This document shows positions 9,252 to 17,061 of a stretch of 37,764 nucleotides of DNA, one piece after another. How positions within the stretch are numbered: the first letter of the stretch is position 1; each line of letters begins with the position of its first letter. The translations under genes were made by a program, and so were the position numbers. The notes below the pieces were generated by a model that did no database searches, was not told where the DNA came from, and saw only the letters and a list, made by a program, of their open reading frames with translations. Where the stretch lies: contig JAJRUJ010000026.1 of the NCBI GenBank assembly GCA_024277855.1, positions 1-37,764 on the forward strand, read 5' to 3'. Origin of the DNA: Candidatus Zixiibacteriota bacterium. GTDB lineage: Bacteria; Zixibacteria; MSB-5A5; WJJR01; JAJRUJ01.

Positions 9252-9395
9252 CTTGCAAAATAATCGCAAGAAGTAGTCGATATCGTGGCGGTAACTCTCA
9301 AGGCCGCTTGAGAGTTACCGATAACTTTAATGCACGGCGTCTACAGCCCCCCTCAAAGGCCGCATTACCCTTAGTGGTAAGCGGCCTTATTTTTT
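9252..9395 (+). ncRNA. Candidate small structured RNA ending in an intrinsic terminator
   Basis: Three hairpins follow each other on the plus strand. The first is cttgc/gcaag (9252-9271). The second is a perfect 12-bp stem (9290-9301 with 9308-9319) closing the loop ggccgc. The third is a strong terminator: aaggccgc + ttacc (9356-9369) pairs with ggtaa + gcggcctt (9376-9388) around a single bulged A, followed by ATTTTTT. The second hairpin's loop and flank (aaggccgc, 9300-9307) equals the terminator's 5' arm, so the terminator's 3' arm could pair with either. No plus-strand gene lies just upstream that would need this terminator, and the next gene is convergent, so a short independent RNA is the simplest reading. 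It matches no RNA family I recognise, and the promoter is not clear. Confidence 0.4.
9356..9395 (+). terminator. Rho-independent terminator (plus strand)
   Basis: A 13-bp GC-rich stem (arms 9356-9369 and 9376-9388, one bulged A, loop cttagt) is followed directly by ATTTTTT. On the opposite strand the same stem has no T-run, so it does not terminate the helicase gene that approaches from the right. Confidence 0.75.
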
Positions 9396-9455
9396 GGCCG
9401 AATGGTGGTACGGAAATCTGCAGGAGGACGGGCAAAAAACAATTTGTCGAACTGC

Positions 9456-11732
9456 TTAGATATGGCCGACCGCCGCCCAACGGAGTAATCGTTGCGCGCC
9501 GTCCTTACCGTGGGGGCCGATTTCACTTTCCGGACCGACACATGACGGACATCCTGCTTCACAGCCGCACGAATTAATTAAATCAGCCGTGGCCTCGAAT
9601 AGCTCTCGCGACATCCGGAAAATCTTTTGCGATAAGCCGACCCCGCCGGGAATATTATCGAACAAATAGATCGTCGGCCGTTGTGAAAAGTCCGATCGTA
9701 CCTGTGAGATTGCCCCGATATCGCGCGAGTCGCACATCACCCACAACGGCGCAATCGTTCCCAGCGCATTGGCCGCCGCGCGTAAAATCTCGCCCGAACG
9801 CTCAAACGGCATCCCCAGCGATTCGGCAAAATTGTCGGGGAACTCATACCAGAACGACGTCGTATGCATCTCGATTTCGGGCAGCGCAATCGGGCCGAAG
9901 CCGACATTTTCATGGGTGAAAAACCGAATTTTCTTATACTGCACTGCTACCCGCGTCAGCGAAACTTCGCCCAGGGTCTTGCTCCCGGTCGGCTCATTCT
10001 CGGTCTCGTCGGCTGCGAGAACTTTCAAATCGGTTTTGGTCTCGGCGTCGGTATAGTAGTCGGTAGCGATTTTCTTGACATACGCCCGCCGTCCCTCCCA
10101 GTCGAGTTCCTCGACGTGGTATTGCTCGGCCCCGTGCAGGTATATCGCCTTGGGATGCAAAAACTCAGGCGCCGAAAAATAATCGGTCTCACCGATTACT
10201 CGGTTTTCCGGACCGCGCTCGATGATGACAAAATTTTCCGGCGAGGCCGAACGCAAACTGATCTCGTTGGCCGGATAAATTTCCGAGGCCCAAAACCACT
10301 TGTCTTTCGATTGGTGGACGACCCGTTCACCCTCAAGGTGAGATAAAAACGGCGCCGCCAGGCCCGCACCGAACGTTTCATCACTCTCGAACGGGATTTC
10401 GAACGCCGCACATTTGATATGCGACATCATCACGATCAAATTATCCGGATCGATGATTCCCGACTCGAACGGCCGTCCGAACAGGTATTCGGGATGGTGC
10501 ATCAAAAACTGGTCGACCGGGGAGGAGTTGCCGACAAAGACCGCCACTGAAATATCCTGCGTCCGGCCGGCGCGCCCGGCCTGTTGCCAGACTGACGATA
10601 TCGACCCCGGATACCCGTTGATCACCGCGGCCGACAACGACCCGATATCGATCCCCAGTTCCAGCGCGTTGGTCGAAACCACGCCGTCGATTGTCCCCTC
10701 ACGCAAACCCCGTTCGATTGCCCTTCTTTGCCGGGGAAGATACCCGCCGCGATAGCCCTCAATCTTGTTTGGATTGCGTTTTTGCTTTTTCGTCGCATCC
10801 TTTAAGTAAGTCAGCAACAGCTCGACCTGCCGGCGGTAGGGGGTAAACACGATCGTCTGCACCCCCGACGATAAAAACCGCGTGGCAATATCCCGCGACT
10901 GCAACAGCGACGATCGCCGGATCCCCAGTTGTTTGTTCACCACCGGCGGGTTGACCATCAGTATGTGTTTTTCACCCGAGGGCGCACCGTTTTCATCAAT
11001 GGTGACAAATTTAGTTTCGGCCAGTTTTTCGGCCAGTTCGCGGGGATTTTGAATCGTCGCCGAACAGGCGATAAACCTCGGCTCGGTGCCGTAAAACGCG
11101 CAGATCCGTTTGAGCCGCCGCAACACATTCCCCAGGTGACTGCCGAAAATTCCCCGGTAATGGTGGACCTCGTCGATCACGACAAATTTCAAATTCTCGA
11201 ACAGTTTGATCCACTTGGTATGATGGGGGAGGATTCCGGCGTGCAGCATATCCGGATTGGTGATCACAATATGTCCGGCCGACCGGATTTTCTTGCGCGC
11301 ATCGCCCGGTGTGTCGCCGTCGAAGGTATGGGCCTTGATCTCCAGTCCCAGCGCGTCAATCATCGTCACCAGCTCGTCCATCTGGTCCTTGCCGAGCGCC
11401 TTGGTCGGGAAAAGGTACAACGCGCGCGCTTCCGGATGTGCGGCCAAAGTCGAAAGCACCGGCAGATTGTAACAAAGTGTTTTGCCCGAAGCCGTCGGCG
11501 TGACCACCACCGGGTTTTTCCCGGCTTTTACCGCATCCCATGCCGCGCGTTGATGAGAATACAACCGGTCGATCCGGCGGGCCTTGAGGATTTTCACCAG
11601 GCGCGGATCGAGATCGAGCGGAAAATCGGCATATTTGCCTGCCCGCGCGGGCAGTTCTTTCCAGTAAACCACATCCCGCATGAATTTAGGATCATCACGA
11701 AATTGATCGAGTATTTGTGTCAGGTTTATCAT
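9456..11732 (-). CDS. DEAH-box helicase with C-terminal zinc-type cysteine cluster, MrfA/YprA-like
   Basis: This superfamily 2 helicase is 758 residues from the ATG at 11732 (MINLTQ); the frame runs on to 11768 but that start has no better ribosome site. Visible motifs are Q61 (HQRAAW), Walker A TPTASGKT (78-85), DEVH (187-190), SAT (224-226), and in the second RecA domain the ELGIDIG and QQAGRAGR (motif VI) blocks. The C-terminal part has the DUF1998-type cluster CGCEAGCPSC (about residues 722-731), which binds metal in Bacillus MrfA and yeast Hrq1. MrfA-type helicases act in DNA repair, for example of mitomycin lesions, usually with an exonuclease partner (MrfB). No such partner is adjacent here. 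Length matches YprA/MrfA proteins. It stands alone between two non-coding regions. Confidence 0.9.
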   Translation of the reverse strand: MINLTQILDQFRDDPKFMRDVVYWKELPARAGKYADFPLDLDPRLVKILKARRIDRLYSHQRAAWDAVKAGKNPVVVTPTASGKTLCYNLPVLSTLAAHPEARALYLFPTKALGKDQMDELVTMIDALGLEIKAHTFDGDTPGDARKKIRSAGHIVITNPDMLHAGILPHHTKWIKLFENLKFVVIDEVHHYRGIFGSHLGNVLRRLKRICAFYGTEPRFIACSATIQNPRELAEKLAETKFVTIDENGAPSGEKHILMVNPPVVNKQLGIRRSSLLQSRDIATRFLSSGVQTIVFTPYRRQVELLLTYLKDATKKQKRNPNKIEGYRGGYLPRQRRAIERGLREGTIDGVVSTNALELGIDIGSLSAAVINGYPGSISSVWQQAGRAGRTQDISVAVFVGNSSPVDQFLMHHPEYLFGRPFESGIIDPDNLIVMMSHIKCAAFEIPFESDETFGAGLAAPFLSHLEGERVVHQSKDKWFWASEIYPANEISLRSASPENFVIIERGPENRVIGETDYFSAPEFLHPKAIYLHGAEQYHVEELDWEGRRAYVKKIATDYYTDAETKTDLKVLAADETENEPTGSKTLGEVSLTRVAVQYKKIRFFTHENVGFGPIALPEIEMHTTSFWYEFPDNFAESLGMPFERSGEILRAAANALGTIAPLWVMCDSRDIGAISQVRSDFSQRPTIYLFDNIPGGVGLSQKIFRMSRELFEATADLINSCGCEAGCPSCVGPESEIGPHGKDGAQRLLRWAAVGHI

Positions 11733-11838
11733 CGTACCCAATCTATACCTTTCACCACGCAAAAACACTTACAACTTCGCCACCCGAGGCGCAATCACTT
11801 TTCCTGTGGCAGTGATCGTTCTCATGCTGCCACAATTT

Positions 11839-11888
11839 GTAGGGGCGGGGCTTGCCCCGCCCACGGGTCAGGCAAGCCTGACCCCTAC
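11839..11888. repeat. 50-base three-way palindromic repeat
   Basis: The outer arms GTAGGGG (11839-11845) and CCCCTAC (11882-11888) enclose two perfect inner hairpins: gggcggggc-tt-gccccgccc and gggtcaggc-aa-gcctgaccc. Folded, this is a cloverleaf-like three-way junction. The design resembles small non-autonomous palindromic elements scattered in many environmental bacterial genomes (general knowledge). Only one copy lies in this window. Confidence 0.7.
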
Positions 11889-11989
11889 GGTTACAGGCAA
11901 CGATAAGGAAACTTACCCCACCGAGGCGGGCAGACTGATAGACGGGCCACCAATTGCGATTTTTTCAATAAGTCACTTCCTGTGCAGCT

Positions 11990-12044
11990 GGTGCCCCACC
12001 TAAGTGAAGTCCCGCAACGCGGGACAAAGTGCCAGGTGGGTTTA
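11990..12044. repeat. Dispersed 55-base hairpin repeat, copy 1
   Basis: It has outer arms cccacct / aggtggg and an inner perfect stem gtcccgc-aac-gcgggac. It matches a second copy at 16797-16851 over 55 bases with only three differences, all in the unpaired stretch after the inner stem. Confidence 0.85.
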
Positions 12045-12102
12045 GATAACATTGCCTGTATAGTTGGATTTGGCTAAGACCTGAAAAGATGCGCAGGCGG
12101 GC

Positions 12103-12157
12103 GTGGCCCTGACCAATGAAACTCTGAAAGAGTTTCGCGGTCAGGGTTTATAGGTGC
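12103..12157. repeat. Dispersed 55-base nested-stem repeat, copy 1
   Basis: The outer stem ccctgacc (12107-12114) pairs with ggtcaggg (12139-12146). The inner stem gaaactc (12118-12124) pairs with gagtttc (12130-12136) around the loop tgaaa. The copy at 16659-16713 has the same outer arms and spacing but a different, still perfectly paired inner stem, so the fold rather than the sequence is conserved. Confidence 0.85.
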
Positions 12158-12193
12158 AGTGAATTTGGCGGGCAAGGCTCCGATTATAAAAAA

Positions 12194-12251
12194 CGTACCC
12201 GCTGGGTGCGGCACCGGCAGAATATTCCGGTGCCCCATCATTCATGATGGG
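12194..12251. repeat. Run of three consecutive hairpins
   Basis: Three stems follow with no spacer: cgtaccc/gggtgcg (12194-12210, one G-T pair), gcaccgg/ccggtgc (12211-12233) and cccatca/tgatggg (about 12235-12252). The first is related to the hairpin at 16912-16928, which is also followed by gcaccg. Confidence 0.65.
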
Positions 12252-12272
12252 TTAGCAGATTGTTCGTTCTTA

Positions 12273-12297
12273 TATCCCACCGCAGAGCGGTGGGATA
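12273..12297. repeat. Perfect palindromic hairpin with CCACCGC arms
   Basis: Eleven-base arms (tatcccaccgc / gcggtgggata) surround an aga loop. The core CCACCGC/GCGGTGG arms recur in the hairpin at 17805-17820. There is no T-run on either side, so a terminator role is unlikely. Confidence 0.65.
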
Positions 12298-12323
12298 CCC
12301 GTGTTGACAAGCAGCGAGTAAAA

Positions 12324-12352
12324 AACGCCCCTCCCGATAGGGGAGAGGCGTT
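12324..12352 (-). terminator. Rho-independent terminator of the asnS-leuS operon
   Basis: Read on the minus strand, a 12-bp stem with one G-U pair (aacgcctctccc / gggaggggcgtt, loop ctatc) is followed by TTTT, completing a run of six T. It begins about 22 bases after the leuS stop codon. Confidence 0.85.
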
Positions 12353-12373
12353 AAACTTCAGCTGATTATTGGA

Positions 12374-14851
12374 CTACTGAACGACGAAATTCACCAGCCG
12401 TTTGGGTACGACAATCGTCTTTTTGATCGTCTTGCCCGCGAGATGTTTTTGTACTCGCGGCTCGGCCTTGGCGAGTTCTTCAATCGTTGCGTTATCGGTA
12501 TCCGGCGGCACTGAAATCTGCCCGCGCACCTTGCCGTTGATCTGGCAAGCCAGCGTTATTGTCGCCGCCGCGATAGCTGTCTGGTCGACCGACGGCCACC
12601 CCGCCGCGCGGAACACACTCTCGCTGTTGCCCAACACCTTCGCCCACCATTCCTCGGCGGTATGCGGGGCCAGCGGCGCGAGGACCCGTACAATATTTCC
12701 GGCGATATACGTCCGCATCTCGGCCGATATGTCATTCGGGATGATGTTCAGCAGTTCCATCACCGCGGCTGTGCAGGTATTAAACTGCAACCGCTCAAAA
12801 TCGAAATTGATTTTTTGCAGCGCCAGCTGAAACGCCAGATACGCTTTCTTGTCCTCGGCGGATAAATCAGCCATCCCGAAAGTCCGGTTCAAATCGGTAT
12901 TGCCGGAAAAATCTGCCGACCGGACAAACTGATCGGCCCGGATCAGGAATCGTTCCGTGCCGGTGATCCCGGCGCTCGACCACTGGATTTCTTTTTCCGA
13001 CGGCGCCGCAAAAAATACGGCCAGCCGGACCGGATCCGGGCCATGTTCGCCGACCAGGTCGATAGGGGAGACCACATTACCGACCGACTTTGACATCTTC
13101 CGGCCCTGCTCGTCGTTGACCATCCCGTGGTTGAACATCCGAACCGTCGGTTCTTCCAGCTTTAACAGCCCCAGGTCGTAGAGAAACTTGGTGAAAAACC
13201 GGTAATAAATCAGGTGCCCGGTCGCGTGTTCGATCCCGCCGACATACATATCAATCGGCAGCCAGGCGGCGGCCTTCTTTGGATCGAAAATCGCCGTTTC
13301 ATTTTTCGGATCGCAATAGCGCAGGAAATACCACGACGAACACATAAATGTATCCATCGTGTCGGCATCGCGCTCGGCTTTCCCGCCGCATTCCGGACAA
13401 TCGACTTCGATATACTCTTTTACATCGGCCAGCGGCGACCGGCCGGTCGGCATAAAATCGATATCCCCGCGCGGCAGTTCGACCGGCAGTTGGTCCTCGG
13501 GTACCGGTACGATTCCGCATTTTTTGCAATGGATCATCGGAATCGGACAACCCCAGTAGCGTTGACGGGAAATCAGCCAGTCACGGATTTTGTAATTTGT
13601 GCAGGCGCGGCCGATCTTCTGTTCTTCGCAATAGTCGATCACCGCCCGGATACCCTCTTTGCCGACCTGTCCGTCGAACCGGTCGGAATTCATCATCGTG
13701 CCGTAAGCCGGATCGGCGGCGGGCTTTTTATCATACCAATCCTGTCCGCGGCCGGTATCGATGACATACTTAATTTCCAGGTCGTATTTTTTGGCGAAAT
13801 CATAATCGCGCTGGTCATGGCCGGGGACCGCCATCACCGCCCCGGTACCATAAGTCGCCAGCACATAGTCACCGATCCAGATCGGCACCCGTTCACCATT
13901 AAGCGGGTTGATCGCATAGCAGCCGCTGAACACGCCGTCTTTTTCGGTTTGCGCCGTCCGGTCGATTTCCGATTTGGACCGCGCGGCCTCGATATAAGCG
14001 TTCACTTCCGCGCGGCGGTCATCGGGAATACCGATCTGTTCGACCAGCGGCGACTCCGGGGCCAGGGTCATAAACGTTACCCCGAAAACCGTATCCGGCC
14101 GCGTCGTAAAAATCGGAATTTTGATTTCCGAGTTTTCCAGCACAAAATCAACTTCCGCGCCGATTGATTTCCCGATCCAGCCGCGCTGGATTGTCCGCAA
14201 ATTATCAGGCCAACCGTCGAGTTCGTCGATTCCCGCCAACAACCGTTCGGCATACTCGGTGATCTTGAAAAACCACTGCAACAGCTCGCGCTTTTCCACC
14301 GGGTTCTCGCAACGCCAGCACACTCCGCCGGCCGCCTGCTCGTTGGCAAGGACAGTATTGCATGTCGGACACCAGTTGACCGTTGCGGTCTTGCGATAGG
14401 CGAGGCCCTTCTTAAAAAACTGGATAAACAGCCATTGTGTCCATTTGTAATAATCCGGCAGGCAGGAGGTCACCTCGCGCGACCAGTCGAACAATATTCC
14501 GCACTTTTGCAGCGTGGCTTTGCTCACCTCGATATTATGCAGGGTCCACTCTTCCGGATGCCGTTTATTCTTGATTGCCGCTTCCTCGGCGGGCAGGCCG
14601 AACGCGTCCCACCCGAATGGATGCATGACATCGTACCCCTCCATCATCTTCTTGCGGGCGATCGCATCGGTAATCGAATAATTGCGGAAATGCCCGATAT
14701 GGATATCACCCGACGGATAGGCGAACATCGGCATCACAAAATATTTTTTCTGCGGCGTCTCGGGGGCCTCGGCCAGCTTGATCCCGGCCCAGTACTGTTG
14801 CCACTTTTCGCCGATCGCCACAAAATCTGTTTTCTGTTTTTCGGTACTCAT
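12374..14851 (-). CDS. leuS: Leucyl-tRNA synthetase
   Basis: This class I aminoacyl-tRNA synthetase charges tRNA-Leu. From the ATG at 14851 (MSTEKQK; a GTGAG lies about 8 bases upstream) it is 825 residues, a normal bacterial LeuS length; the frame runs back to 14980 but that extension overlaps asnS. The HIGH motif (IHIGH, about residue 51), the zinc-type CPTC...CWRC pair, the editing-domain threonine-rich segment TTRPDTVFG and the KMSKS loop (GRKMSKSVGNV) are all present. It lies 62 bases downstream of asnS on the same strand and is followed by a strong terminator, so the two synthetase genes probably share a transcript. Confidence 0.96.
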   Translation of the reverse strand: MSTEKQKTDFVAIGEKWQQYWAGIKLAEAPETPQKKYFVMPMFAYPSGDIHIGHFRNYSITDAIARKKMMEGYDVMHPFGWDAFGLPAEEAAIKNKRHPEEWTLHNIEVSKATLQKCGILFDWSREVTSCLPDYYKWTQWLFIQFFKKGLAYRKTATVNWCPTCNTVLANEQAAGGVCWRCENPVEKRELLQWFFKITEYAERLLAGIDELDGWPDNLRTIQRGWIGKSIGAEVDFVLENSEIKIPIFTTRPDTVFGVTFMTLAPESPLVEQIGIPDDRRAEVNAYIEAARSKSEIDRTAQTEKDGVFSGCYAINPLNGERVPIWIGDYVLATYGTGAVMAVPGHDQRDYDFAKKYDLEIKYVIDTGRGQDWYDKKPAADPAYGTMMNSDRFDGQVGKEGIRAVIDYCEEQKIGRACTNYKIRDWLISRQRYWGCPIPMIHCKKCGIVPVPEDQLPVELPRGDIDFMPTGRSPLADVKEYIEVDCPECGGKAERDADTMDTFMCSSWYFLRYCDPKNETAIFDPKKAAAWLPIDMYVGGIEHATGHLIYYRFFTKFLYDLGLLKLEEPTVRMFNHGMVNDEQGRKMSKSVGNVVSPIDLVGEHGPDPVRLAVFFAAPSEKEIQWSSAGITGTERFLIRADQFVRSADFSGNTDLNRTFGMADLSAEDKKAYLAFQLALQKINFDFERLQFNTCTAAVMELLNIIPNDISAEMRTYIAGNIVRVLAPLAPHTAEEWWAKVLGNSESVFRAAGWPSVDQTAIAAATITLACQINGKVRGQISVPPDTDNATIEELAKAEPRVQKHLAGKTIKKTIVVPKRLVNFVVQ

Positions 14852-14913
14852 TATCAACTCACTATTCAGAGGGAATCTCCGCTCGGTCGGGTCATCCCGC
14901 CCGGGCCGCACAC

Positions 14914-16209
14914 TTACGGATTCAACCGGCCCATCGTCCGGGCGAAGGGAACCGCCTCCCGGATATGATGGATGCCGCAAATCCAGGCCACTGTGCGTTC
15001 CAGGCCAAGACCGAACCCCGCATGAGGGACCGACCCGAATTTCCGTAAATCCAGGTACCAGCCGTATGCCTCGAGGGGGAGTTTTTCCTCCTTAATTCGT
15101 TGGATCAGTTTTTCCGGATCTTCTTCGCGCTGTGACCCGCCGATAATCTCGCCGTACCCTTCCGGGGCGAGCATATCGTTGCAGCGGACCAGGTCGTCGC
15201 GTTCCGGATGCTGTTTCATATAGAATGCTTTGACCGCCCGCGGATAATCGTAAACCATGATCGGCCGGTCGTACATCTTGGTCAATATTGTTTCGTCATC
15301 TCCGCCAAAATCGGCGCCGTACTGAATGTCCGACTCGCCGACCTCCTGTAATTTTTTCACCGCCTCGTCATACGATACCCGCGGAAACGGTTTGACCACC
15401 TGTTCCAGCTTCGAGATATCGCGTTCCAGTGTTTCCAGATCAGGCCGCGATTTTTCCAGCACCCACCGGACGACATAACAAATCAGATCTTCCTGCAGGT
15501 CCATGTTATCGTCGCTGTCGTTGAACGCCACTTCCGGTTCCATCATCCAGAACTCGGTCAGATGACGGCGGGTTTTGGATTTCTCCGCTCGGAACGTCGG
15601 GCCAAAACAATAGACCTTGCCGAAAGCCATTGCCCCGGCTTCGGCATACAACTGACCGGTTTGGGCCAGATAGGCCTGGCCCAAATCGAAATACTTCGTT
15701 GCAAACAGTGTCTGCCCCGATTCCCCGACCGAGCCGGTCAAAATCGGCGTATCAACCAGAACAAATCCGTTTTCATAAAAATATTGCCGGATTGCCATTA
15801 CGATTTCATTGCGCACCCGCATTATCGCATGTTGCTGGCTGGAGCGCAGCCAGAGGTGCCGGTGGTTCATCAGGAAGTCAACACCATGTTCCTTTGGCGT
15901 GATCGGATACTCCTCGGCAATCTGGACGATCTCCAGCTTGCTTACCGACATCTCGTATCCGCCCGGAGCGCGTTTTTCGACGCGGGGAACGCCGGTCACT
16001 TTTAGTGAGGATTCCTGGGTCAAATTACCAAATGCCTCCAATACCTCATCGGGGGTTTCACCCTTAACCAGCACGCATTGCACCAGTCCGGTGCCGTCGC
16101 GCAGCAGTAAAAACTTGATCTTACCGGAGGAACGTTTGTTGTAGACCCAGCCACGGATTGTCACTTCCTGGTCCGTGTGGTCGCCCAGGTTTTCGATGTA
16201 ACAGGACAT
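14914..16209 (-). CDS. asnS: Asparaginyl-tRNA synthetase
   Basis: This class IIb synthetase is 431 residues. An N-terminal OB-fold anticodon-binding domain (about 1-110, [18 protein letters not shown]) precedes the catalytic core. Motif 2 [20 protein letters not shown] (about 207-226) and motif 3 [12 protein letters not shown] (about 400-411) are clear. The [13 protein letters not shown] segment and the overall length favour AsnS over AspRS or LysRS. The ATG at 16209 is preceded by GGTGAG about seven bases upstream. The presence of AsnS suggests direct charging of tRNA-Asn. No T-box leader is visible. The region upstream is repeat-rich, and I could not assign its promoter with confidence. Confidence 0.95.
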   Translation of the reverse strand: MSCYIENLGDHTDQEVTIRGWVYNKRSSGKIKFLLLRDGTGLVQCVLVKGETPDEVLEAFGNLTQESSLKVTGVPRVEKRAPGGYEMSVSKLEIVQIAEEYPITPKEHGVDFLMNHRHLWLRSSQQHAIMRVRNEIVMAIRQYFYENGFVLVDTPILTGSVGESGQTLFATKYFDLGQAYLAQTGQLYAEAGAMAFGKVYCFGPTFRAEKSKTRRHLTEFWMMEPEVAFNDSDDNMDLQEDLICYVVRWVLEKSRPDLETLERDISKLEQVVKPFPRVSYDEAVKKLQEVGESDIQYGADFGGDDETILTKMYDRPIMVYDYPRAVKAFYMKQHPERDDLVRCNDMLAPEGYGEIIGGSQREEDPEKLIQRIKEEKLPLEAYGWYLDLRKFGSVPHAGFGLGLERTVAWICGIHHIREAVPFARTMGRLNP

Positions 16210-16493
16210 GGTCTTCTCACCGGGTTAATGTAATTTAACGGGTCGGAGGACCCCCGGCCCGCTGTCGCTATGTTTCGATCCCACCCGTTATGGGTATGGT
16301 CATACTATCGTCTGTTTCCGCCAAATCTGCGACTGATTATGTATTGGCAGACCGGGCCTCGCCCTGTTCGCGGCGACAATTGCGTCAAAATGGAGTGATG
16401 CGCCCCTGCTGTCAAGAATTTAGTGCATGAGGCATTGCGGGAATCTCCGCCGGTGGTTTTTGACATCTGGGTGGAATTACTTATTGGAGTCGC
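16210..16493. other. Intergenic region upstream of asnS
   Basis: No credible gene is seen. A perfect minus-strand TTGACA at 16410-16415 could belong to the asnS promoter, but the hexamer at the right distance (CATTTT) is a poor -10 box. No leader peptide or attenuator is visible. Confidence 0.4.
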
Positions 16494-16521
16494 TTGACAG
16501 AAATCTAAACGTGCCTATTAT
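16494..16521 (+). promoter_or_regulatory. Plus-strand sigma70-type promoter with a dyad over the -10 box
   Basis: A perfect TTGACA (16494-16499), a 16-base spacer and TATTAT (16516-16521) are seen. The -10 hexamer sits in the spacer of a perfect inverted repeat, cgtgcc (16510-16515) and ggcacg (16523-16528), which looks like an operator. The nearest intact downstream gene is the beta-barrel protein at 17062, more than 500 bases away, so the promoter may be left over from the gene remnant that starts here. Confidence 0.5.
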
Positions 16522-16618
16522 GGGCACGGCGGGAACAAACTTATTATTGATTCGACACGCGCATGTTTCCGGCCGATCCTGCCGGGTAACACCCGGCAAT
16601 TCCCCTCAAACCCTGTAG
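16520..16618 (+). pseudogene. Possible N-terminal remnant of a histidine phosphatase (phosphoglycerate mutase-like)
   Basis: An ATG at 16520 opens a 32-residue frame containing TNLLLIRHAHVSG. LLLIRHA is the N-terminal catalytic RHG-type signature of the histidine phosphatase superfamily, whose His is phosphorylated in catalysis. A stop follows at 16616-16618 and the rest of the family fold (about 150 more residues) is missing; dispersed repeats begin about 40 bases later. No ribosome-binding site is visible, and the ATG lies inside the -10 box noted at 16516. The match is short, so chance resemblance remains possible. Confidence 0.35.
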
Positions 16619-16658
16619 TCTCAACCAGACATTTTGGCGCAAAGAATTGTAAGCAGGC

Positions 16659-16713
16659 GTGGCCCTGACCGAAGGGTTTTTCTGGAAAACCCACGGTCAG
16701 GGTTTACAGGCGC
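16659..16713. repeat. Dispersed 55-base nested-stem repeat, copy 2
   Basis: The outer stem ccctgacc (16663-16670) pairs with ggtcaggg (16695-16702). The inner stem gggtttt (16674-16680) pairs with aaaaccc (16686-16692) around the loop tctgg. The architecture (8-3-7-5-7-2-8 bases) is identical to copy 1 at 12103-12157, while the inner arms differ in a compensated way. Confidence 0.85.
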
Positions 16714-16743
16714 GTCGAAAATGGCAAGAAACAACGATCCGTC

Positions 16744-16784
16744 ATTCCCGATGCCGAAGAGTTTGCCCGCAGGCGAGCGGGAAT
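16744..16784. repeat. ATTCCCG/CGGGAAT hairpin repeat
   Basis: The arms attcccg (16744-16750) and cgggaat (16778-16784) are followed by ccatt. The gtcattcccg...cgggaatcca pattern is a common palindromic intergenic repeat in many proteobacterial and environmental genomes (general knowledge). There is a single copy in the window. Confidence 0.6.
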
Positions 16785-16796
16785 CCATTTTGTTTT

Positions 16797-16851
16797 GGTG
16801 CCCCACCTAAGTGAAGTCCCGCAACGCGGGACGTAGCGCCAGGTGGGTTTA
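16797..16851. repeat. Dispersed 55-base hairpin repeat, copy 2
   Basis: It is the second copy of the element at 11990-12044, in the same orientation and 52 of 55 bases identical. It carries cccacct / aggtggg outer arms and a gtcccgc / gcgggac inner stem. Confidence 0.85.
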
Positions 16852-16911
16852 CATTTCGGAGCCTCGATTGGCGAATCGGACAGCGTATTCGGATAATAAA
16901 GTCATAGATTT

Positions 16912-16928
16912 CGCACCTGTTAGGTGCG
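16912..16928. repeat. CGCACCT/AGGTGCG hairpin followed by gcaccg
   Basis: Seven-base perfect arms surround gtt. It is related to the stem at 12194-12210: where that copy has ACCC/GGGT, this one has ACCT/AGGT, a compensated change, and both are followed by gcaccg. Confidence 0.6.
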
Positions 16929-17061
16929 GCACCGCGCGGCCCACCCATCAGGTACGTTCGGGAGTTGGTGTTAATTGCTTGACTCCACTCACGACATTCG
17001 GTAACGTGAATTAGCATTCGTTATTATGAAAGCCAGCCTGAATTCTGGGAGGTCTATACCG

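Larger units (their letters stand above)
11733..12102. other. Repeat-bearing intergenic region between the helicase and asnS-leuS
   Basis: No open frame here has a credible start or homology. It holds hairpins including tgtggcag/ctgccaca (11805-11812 with 11827-11834), the palindromic element at 11839 and one copy of a 55-base dispersed element at 11990, all listed separately. Confidence 0.6.

Noticed and set aside
9248-9577. Plus-strand frame of 109 codons between nuoJ and the helicase
   Set aside because: It runs through two strong hairpins and an intrinsic terminator and into the helicase gene; it has no ribosome site or recognisable domain.
11733-12373. CRISPR array, suspected because of closely spaced repeats
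   Set aside because: The repeats are of different types with no regular spacing, and no cas genes are present.
16210-16500. T-box or leader-peptide attenuator upstream of asnS
   Set aside because: No T-box core, anti-terminator or Asn-rich leader frame is visible on the minus strand.
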